Assembly (NCBI GenBank): GCA_028710385.1
Contig: JAQTUC010000064.1
Span: 1 to 8,213, forward strand
Reading direction: 5' to 3'
DNA length: 8,213 nt
Source: Candidatus Omnitrophota bacterium
Lineage (GTDB): Bacteria > Omnitrophota > Gorgyraeia > Duberdicusellales > 4484-171
Shown here: positions 5,901-8,213 of the stretch, in pieces
How positions within the stretch are numbered: position 1 is the first letter of the stretch
How the letters are laid out: every line of letters begins with the position of its first letter
The notes under the pieces: model-generated
What the model saw: only the letters and a program-made list of their open reading frames with translations
Databases searched by the model: none
Told to the model about the DNA's origin: nothing
Program-made: the position numbers and the translations under genes

Positions 5901-5957
5901 AATGAAACTAGCTAATTTTTTCTGGTTTATAAACAGAAAAAATTATCTAGTTGAATT
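5901..5957 (+). repeat. REP-like hairpin, copy B (AATGA...GAATT boundary)
   Basis: AATGA (5901-5905) and GAATT (5953-5957) enclose 47 bases: foot AACTAG/CTAGTT (5906-5911, 5947-5952), a CT/AT internal loop, and an 11-bp core AATTTTTTCTG/CAGAAAAAATT (5914-5924, 5934-5944) with a 9-base loop. The flanks pair further as TCAAAT/ATTTGA (5898-5903, 5955-5960), leaving GA opposite GA. The stem sequence differs from copy A, yet the boundary is identical. Its 3' GAATT is also the first five bases of the next hairpin. Confidence 0.8.
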
Positions 5958-6019
5958 TGACCCCACACCCAGCAATCAATAAAAATTTTGTCTTATCTGC
6001 TGGGTGTGGGGTTCAATTC
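5953..6019 (+). repeat. Central linker hairpin, left copy (CCCCACACCCAGCA stem)
   Basis: Bases 5953-5974 pair with 5998-6019 over 22 positions with a two-position mismatch near the foot; the upper stem CCCCACACCCAGCA/TGCTGGGTGTGGGG is perfect. The loop is 23 bases (5975-5997). The same stem recurs at 6812-6880, where the loop matches the reverse complement of this one better (11 of the last 12 bases), so the two copies appear inverted. It lies directly between copies B and C of the hairpin family, sharing GAATT and AATTC with them. Confidence 0.9.
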
Positions 6020-6069
6020 GCGCATACAACTTATGTTCGCCTTTGGCTGCCATAAGTTGTGCGCTCATT
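6015..6069 (-). repeat. REP-like hairpin, copy C (reverse orientation, AATTC...TCATT)
   Basis: AATTC (6015-6019) and TCATT (6065-6069) are the exact reverse complement of the AATGA/GAATT boundary. Enclosed are 45 bases: foot GCGC/GCGC (6020-6023, 6061-6064), an AT bulge (6024-6025), a perfect 10-bp core ACAACTTATG/CATAAGTTGT (6026-6035, 6051-6060) and an inner GCC-TTT-GGC. It ends one base before the ribosome-binding site of the gene at 6083. Confidence 0.8.
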
Positions 6070-6082
6070 GAAGGAGGGGGAT

Positions 6083-6331
6083 ATGGGAAAATTTTTTATT
6101 ATATTGTTATCGTCAGTATTTTTGTTGTTTAATTCATATGCGGCTGAGGCTGATATTGATATCCCTCTTGTCCTCCAGGATTTAGGATATTCGCGCGATG
6201 ACCTAGTTGATTACACCACAGAGTACAATGAAGAGCGTTTTACGGTTGCAAACTGGGAAACAGAAGACCCGGCCGACACTATAACTTTTATTTTAATTGA
6301 CGGGGAAATAGTCAATTGGTATAGCAGGTAA
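6083..6331 (+). CDS. Small secreted protein of unknown function (82 aa)
   Basis: I do not recognise this family. The first 20 residues form a clear signal peptide: MGK, a hydrophobic core FFIILLSSVFLLF, then NSYA-AEA with a likely signal peptidase I site after A20 or A21. The mature part, about 60 residues, is acidic and has no cysteine or further membrane segment: DIDIPLVLQDLGYSRDDLVD, then a segment ending DTITFILIDGEIVNWYSR that looks like a short beta hairpin. ATG at 6083 was chosen over an in-frame GTG at 6059 because AAGGAGG (6071-6077) lies 5 bases upstream and the signal peptide begins there. It is followed by trxA, which has its own promoter, and is bracketed by hairpin clusters. Confidence 0.75.
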   Translation: MGKFFIILLSSVFLLFNSYAAEADIDIPLVLQDLGYSRDDLVDYTTEYNEERFTVANWETEDPADTITFILIDGEIVNWYSR

Positions 6332-6355
6332 AACTGTGCACACCAAAAACAGCAA

Positions 6356-6383
6356 TTGACCTCACGGAAAAAATTCATATAAT
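6356..6383 (+). promoter_or_regulatory. Strong sigma70-type promoter for the thioredoxin gene
   Basis: TTGACC (6356-6361) and a perfect TATAAT (6378-6383) are 16 bases apart, predicting a start near 6390 and a leader of about 54 bases. It lies just after the 82-residue gene's stop and points at trxA, so the thioredoxin need not depend on readthrough. Confidence 0.85.
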
Positions 6384-6443
6384 AGAAATTCTTACAATAC
6401 TAACCTTTTTAAAAGCCTGTATTTGCGCCAGGCGGGGAGTGCC

Positions 6444-6761
6444 ATGGAAGTAAAACTAACTAGTGACAACTTTGATAAGGAAGTAGTTAAATCTAATGTC
6501 CCTGTGCTTGTTGATTTTTGGGCGCCATGGTGCGGGCCATGCCAGATGATTGCGCCTTTCATTGAAGAGCTGGCGAAAGAGTATCACGGTAAAATAAAAG
6601 TCGGTAAACTTAACGTTGACGAAGCCTCGGACATTGCCACTTCTTTTACAGTGATGAGTATACCTACCTTGCTTCTTTTTAAGGACGGTAAAATTATGTC
6701 CAAGAAAGTCGGGACATTGAACAAAAGAGAACTGGAAAAATTCATTCAACCTTACCTTTAA
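6444..6761 (+). CDS. trxA: Thioredoxin
   Basis: Cytoplasmic dithiol-disulfide oxidoreductase of 105 residues, the standard length. All key features are present: buried Asp24 (VLVDFW), the active site W29-C30-G-P-C33, the cis-proline loop SIPT with P74, and the glycine-rich C-terminal KVGTLNKRELEKFI. No signal peptide, so it should act inside the cell with thioredoxin reductase. The frame is open upstream from 6423, but ATG at 6444 is preferred because GGGGAG at 6434-6439 lies 4 bases upstream and MEVKLTSDNF is the usual thioredoxin start. The stop TAA is followed in frame by TGA, and both bases groups lie inside the boundary of hairpin copy D, so the repeat abuts the gene's last codon. Confidence 0.96.
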   Translation: MEVKLTSDNFDKEVVKSNVPVLVDFWAPWCGPCQMIAPFIEELAKEYHGKIKVGKLNVDEASDIATSFTVMSIPTLLLFKDGKIMSKKVGTLNKRELEKFIQPYL

Positions 6762-6816
6762 TGAACACAGTATTTTTTCAAGCCGTGCTGGCGAAGAAAA
6801 AATACTAGTGTGAATT
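6760..6816 (+). repeat. REP-like hairpin, copy D (AATGA...GAATT boundary)
   Basis: AATGA (6760-6764, overlapping the trxA stop) and GAATT (6812-6816) enclose 47 bases: foot ACAC/GTGT (6765-6768, 6808-6811), a single A bulge on the 3' side, an 11-bp core AGTATTTTTTC/GAAAAAATACT (6769-6779, 6796-6806) and an inner GCC...GGC (6783-6785, 6789-6791). Compared with copy A both core arms change together (TCAT/ATGA to AGTAT/ATACT) while pairing is kept. Confidence 0.82.
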
Positions 6817-6880
6817 AAACCCCACACCCAGCAGATAAAACAAAAAATCTGCAGTAATTGCTGGGTGTGGGGTTTAATTC
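6812..6880 (-). repeat. Central linker hairpin, right copy (perfect 22-bp stem)
   Basis: Bases 6812-6833 and 6859-6880 are perfect reverse complements (22 bp) around a 25-base loop (6834-6858). The stem matches the left copy at 5953-6019 in 20 of 22 positions; loop comparison suggests opposite orientation. No T-tract follows, so a classical terminator is unlikely, though such a stable stem after trxA could stop or protect the transcript. Confidence 0.92.
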
Positions 6881-6929
6881 AGTCTAACATTTTCCCTGCG
6901 GATTACCTTGGGAAAATGCTGGCCTCATT
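6876..6929 (-). repeat. REP-like hairpin, copy E (reverse orientation, AATTC...TCATT)
   Basis: AATTC (6876-6880) and TCATT (6925-6929) enclose 44 bases with a 9-bp core CATTTTCCC/GGGAAAATG (6888-6896, 6910-6918) and an inner GG-ATTA-CC (6900-6901, 6906-6907). The foot (6881-6884 with 6921-6924) is degenerate: two pairs, one wobble and one mismatch. Position, size and boundaries match copy C. Confidence 0.7.
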
Positions 6930-6950
6930 TGAAATTTTTCTAAAAAGTTA

Positions 6951-6980
6951 TTGATAATTATAGGATATACCCTATAATTA
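6951..6980 (+). promoter_or_regulatory. Promoter with overlapping dyad (candidate operator)
   Basis: TTGATA (6951-6956) and TATAAT (6973-6978) are 16 bases apart, a good sigma70-type promoter whose start would fall near 6985, just ahead of or within the ribosome-binding site. A perfect 10-bp inverted repeat, TAATTATAGG (6955-6964) and CCTATAATTA (6971-6980), with a 6-base spacer covers most of both hexamers and the region between them, as an operator would. Confidence 0.7.
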
Positions 6981-6997
6981 TTTTCAGGAGGTGAATT

Positions 6998-7384
6998 ATG
7001 CGTTTTAAAGGGTTTTTGGCTATGTTTCTTATCTCTGTTTTTCTTTTGTCATCAGTAAGTTATGTATTCGCTGCGACCGGCTCTGCCGCCAGAAAAGAGC
7101 TTGAGGGCCAGCTGACCCAGGCAAGAAAAGATTTTATTGCTGAGCGCGACCGGCTGCACGATCAGATCAGGGTCATGAGAGTTGCCTGGCACGATGAAAG
7201 AGCCTCGCTATACGCCCAGGCTAAACAGAATCCCAAAGATAAAGCGATTAAAGCGGCATTAAATGAAGGCGCGCAGAAATATTATGCCGATAGAAAAAAC
7301 ATTTATAATCAACTTGTTGATCTTCGTGCTAATTGGCTTAATACCAGAAAAGATTTAGGCGCTAAAATAAAAAATACAAAATAA
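6998..7384 (+). CDS. Secreted helical protein with an internal repeat, unknown function (128 aa)
   Basis: No recognised family. A signal peptide covers about residues 1-25 (MRFKGFLAMF..., hydrophobic core, then SYVFA-ATG). The mature part of about 100 residues is highly charged, has no cysteine and is probably almost entirely helical or coiled coil. Residues 48-71 and 97-120 are repeats: A48/A97, R50/R99, Q56/Q105, R61/R110, W64/W113, R68/R117 and L71/L120 are identical with several similar positions, all offset by 49 residues, seven heptads. ATG at 6998 has a perfect AGGAGGTGA (6986-6994). It probably shares a transcript with the membrane protein 53 bases downstream, as no terminator separates them. 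A Spy-like chaperone or envelope spacer role is possible but unsupported: no LTxxQ motif is seen. Confidence 0.8.
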   Translation: MRFKGFLAMFLISVFLLSSVSYVFAATGSAARKELEGQLTQARKDFIAERDRLHDQIRVMRVAWHDERASLYAQAKQNPKDKAIKAALNEGAQKYYADRKNIYNQLVDLRANWLNTRKDLGAKIKNTK

Positions 7385-7408
7385 ATTTATAGCTGGTTGT
7401 TCCCTAAA

Positions 7409-7426
7409 CTTTCTGTTCGCAGAAAG
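7409..7426 (+). promoter_or_regulatory. UUCG-capped hairpin abutting a ribosome-binding site
   Basis: CTTTCTG (7409-7415) and CAGAAAG (7420-7426) form a perfect 7-bp stem capped by TTCG, an unusually stable tetraloop (here closed by G-C). The stem ends within the first bases of the purine-rich AGAGGAGG (7425-7432) that serves the gene at 7438. It could tune translation or block upstream exonucleases. Confidence 0.6.
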
Positions 7427-7437
7427 AGGAGGTGCGC

Positions 7438-8127
7438 ATGGATTTACAGATAGTGTATCTGGAGCCGGCAAAAGTTATACTTTCAAAAATAAGCAGCATT
7501 TTTGTAAACATCGCAGCAGTTATAGTAATACTTCTGGTTGGTTGGATTATCGCAAAACTCGTAAAGGCAGTAATTGCCAAGGCGCTTAAACTGGCAAAAA
7601 TAGACAATCTGGCGGAAAAGGTTAACCTCAATAACCTTCTGCTTAAAGGCGGCATTAATGTATGCGCCTCGGAATTGGTAGCTATTATAGGATATTGGAT
7701 AATTATTTTTGTCGCTCTTTTTGTGGCTGCTGATGCAGCCGGTTTAAAGCAGGCGGCGAGCTTACTGGATAAAATAATTTTGTATATACCTAACATTGTG
7801 GCGGCAGTATTTGTTTTGTTTGCCGGAATGTTTGCGGCAGCAATTTTAAGCGGTATAGTTAAAACCGCTTCTGCCAATGCCGGGGTAGAGCAGGGCAATC
7901 TTTTTGGAAGGATAGCGCAGGTTGCTATAATAGCTTTTACCGTAGCGATTGCCCTTGAACAACTTAAAATAGCCACTCTTACGATACATTCAACCGTAAG
8001 CATTATTATAGCTGTTGGCCTTGGCTCATTGGGATTAGGTATTGCTCTTGCGTTTGGCTTGGGCTGCAAGGATTTGGTTGCGAAGTACGTTGAAGATTTT
8101 CTTGATAAAGTAAAGAGTAAAAAATAG
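7438..8127 (+). CDS. Small membrane protein with MscS-type conserved transmembrane helices
   Basis: An integral membrane protein of 229 residues resembling the 'conserved TM helix' proteins related to mechanosensitive channels. Hydrophobic segments lie at about 20-40, 79-98, 117-138, 160-175 and 184-206. The first ends GWIIAKLVKAVIAKAL and the last ends GLGIALAFGLGCKDLVAKYV, a pattern seen at the edge of the pore helix in this group. The cytoplasmic beta-domain of true MscS is missing, as the protein stops about 20 residues later in KVKSKK. It may be a minimal channel or a membrane scaffold; ion conduction is not shown. The start is ATG at 7438 rather than GTG at 7432, since GGAGG (7428-7432) lies 5 bases before the ATG. 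A strong terminator follows. Confidence 0.78.
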   Translation: MDLQIVYLEPAKVILSKISSIFVNIAAVIVILLVGWIIAKLVKAVIAKALKLAKIDNLAEKVNLNNLLLKGGINVCASELVAIIGYWIIIFVALFVAADAAGLKQAASLLDKIILYIPNIVAAVFVLFAGMFAAAILSGIVKTASANAGVEQGNLFGRIAQVAIIAFTVAIALEQLKIATLTIHSTVSIIIAVGLGSLGLGIALAFGLGCKDLVAKYVEDFLDKVKSKK

Positions 8128-8149
8128 CTTATTCTAACAGGTTATTTTA

Positions 8150-8201
8150 CCCCAGTGCAGCAAGCTGCCTGGCAGCTGGTTGCACTGGGGTTTGTTTTTT
8201 T
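8150..8201 (+). terminator. Intrinsic terminator after the MscS-like membrane protein
   Basis: CCCCAGTGCA (8150-8159) pairs perfectly with TGCACTGGGG (8181-8190), with an inner AGCTGC/GCAGCT stem (8163-8168, 8172-8177). A T-rich tract TTTG followed by seven T (8191-8201) comes directly after it. It closes the operon that begins near 6998. Confidence 0.92.
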
Positions 8202-8213
8202 AAAAAAATATAT

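Noticed and set aside
6812..6880. Classical intrinsic terminator for trxA
   Set aside because: The stem is very stable but no T-tract follows, and the same stem occurs at 5953-6019 with no gene ending just before it.
7404..8069. Long minus-strand open frame opposite the MscS-like gene
   Set aside because: It is a low-complexity shadow (Ala/Ile/Thr-rich) of a helix-coding gene, with no ribosome-binding site; the plus-strand gene has signal, start and terminator.

Overview
The window is bacterial (it encodes a tmRNA), AT-rich and looks anaerobic: it opens with a complete four-subunit 2-oxoacid (most likely pyruvate):ferredoxin oxidoreductase operon followed by a small ferredoxin. Gene content, tight spacing and many intergenic hairpins would fit an uncultured anaerobic lineage such as Omnitrophota or Elusimicrobiota. 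That placement is a guess; no marker here settles it.

Layout. (1) 124-3269, + strand: porC-porD-porA-porB-fdx. The first four genes are adjacent or overlapping, each with a good ribosome-binding site, and the operon closes with a strong intrinsic terminator. Together they would decarboxylate pyruvate to acetyl-CoA and pass electrons to ferredoxin. (2) 3270-3531: a non-coding stretch with a 43-bp exact direct repeat, several hairpins and a terminal inverted repeat. (3) 3532-4926, - strand: a membrane-anchored SurA_N/PpiD-like periplasmic folding factor. (4) 4927-5148: divergent intergenic region with a long inverted repeat. (5) 5149-5557, + strand: tmRNA (ssrA) with a canonical tRNA-like end but a very unusual tag region. 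(6) 5558-6082: 525 bases without a gene, full of hairpins. (7) 6083-6761: an 82-residue secreted protein of unknown function and a thioredoxin with a near-consensus promoter. (8) 6762-6925: a second hairpin cluster. (9) 6998-8201: a secreted helical protein with an internal repeat, then a small multi-helix membrane protein related to the transmembrane part of MscS-type channels, ending at an intrinsic terminator.

The most interesting signal is a family of about 45-base hairpins whose stems differ in sequence (with pairing kept) but which share a fixed boundary: AATGA before and GAATT after, or the exact reverse complement. Five clear copies occur (3274, 5901, 6015, 6760, 6876), with a likely variant at 3335. 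Four of them form two inverted pairs around a conserved 22-bp-stem hairpin, an arrangement like REP/BIME elements, and these two composites bracket the secreted-protein/thioredoxin gene pair. The second notable item is the tmRNA: the frame from the expected resume codon reaches Ala-Leu-Ala at the usual place but has no stop there, runs on to 29 codons, and the region is packed with hairpins.
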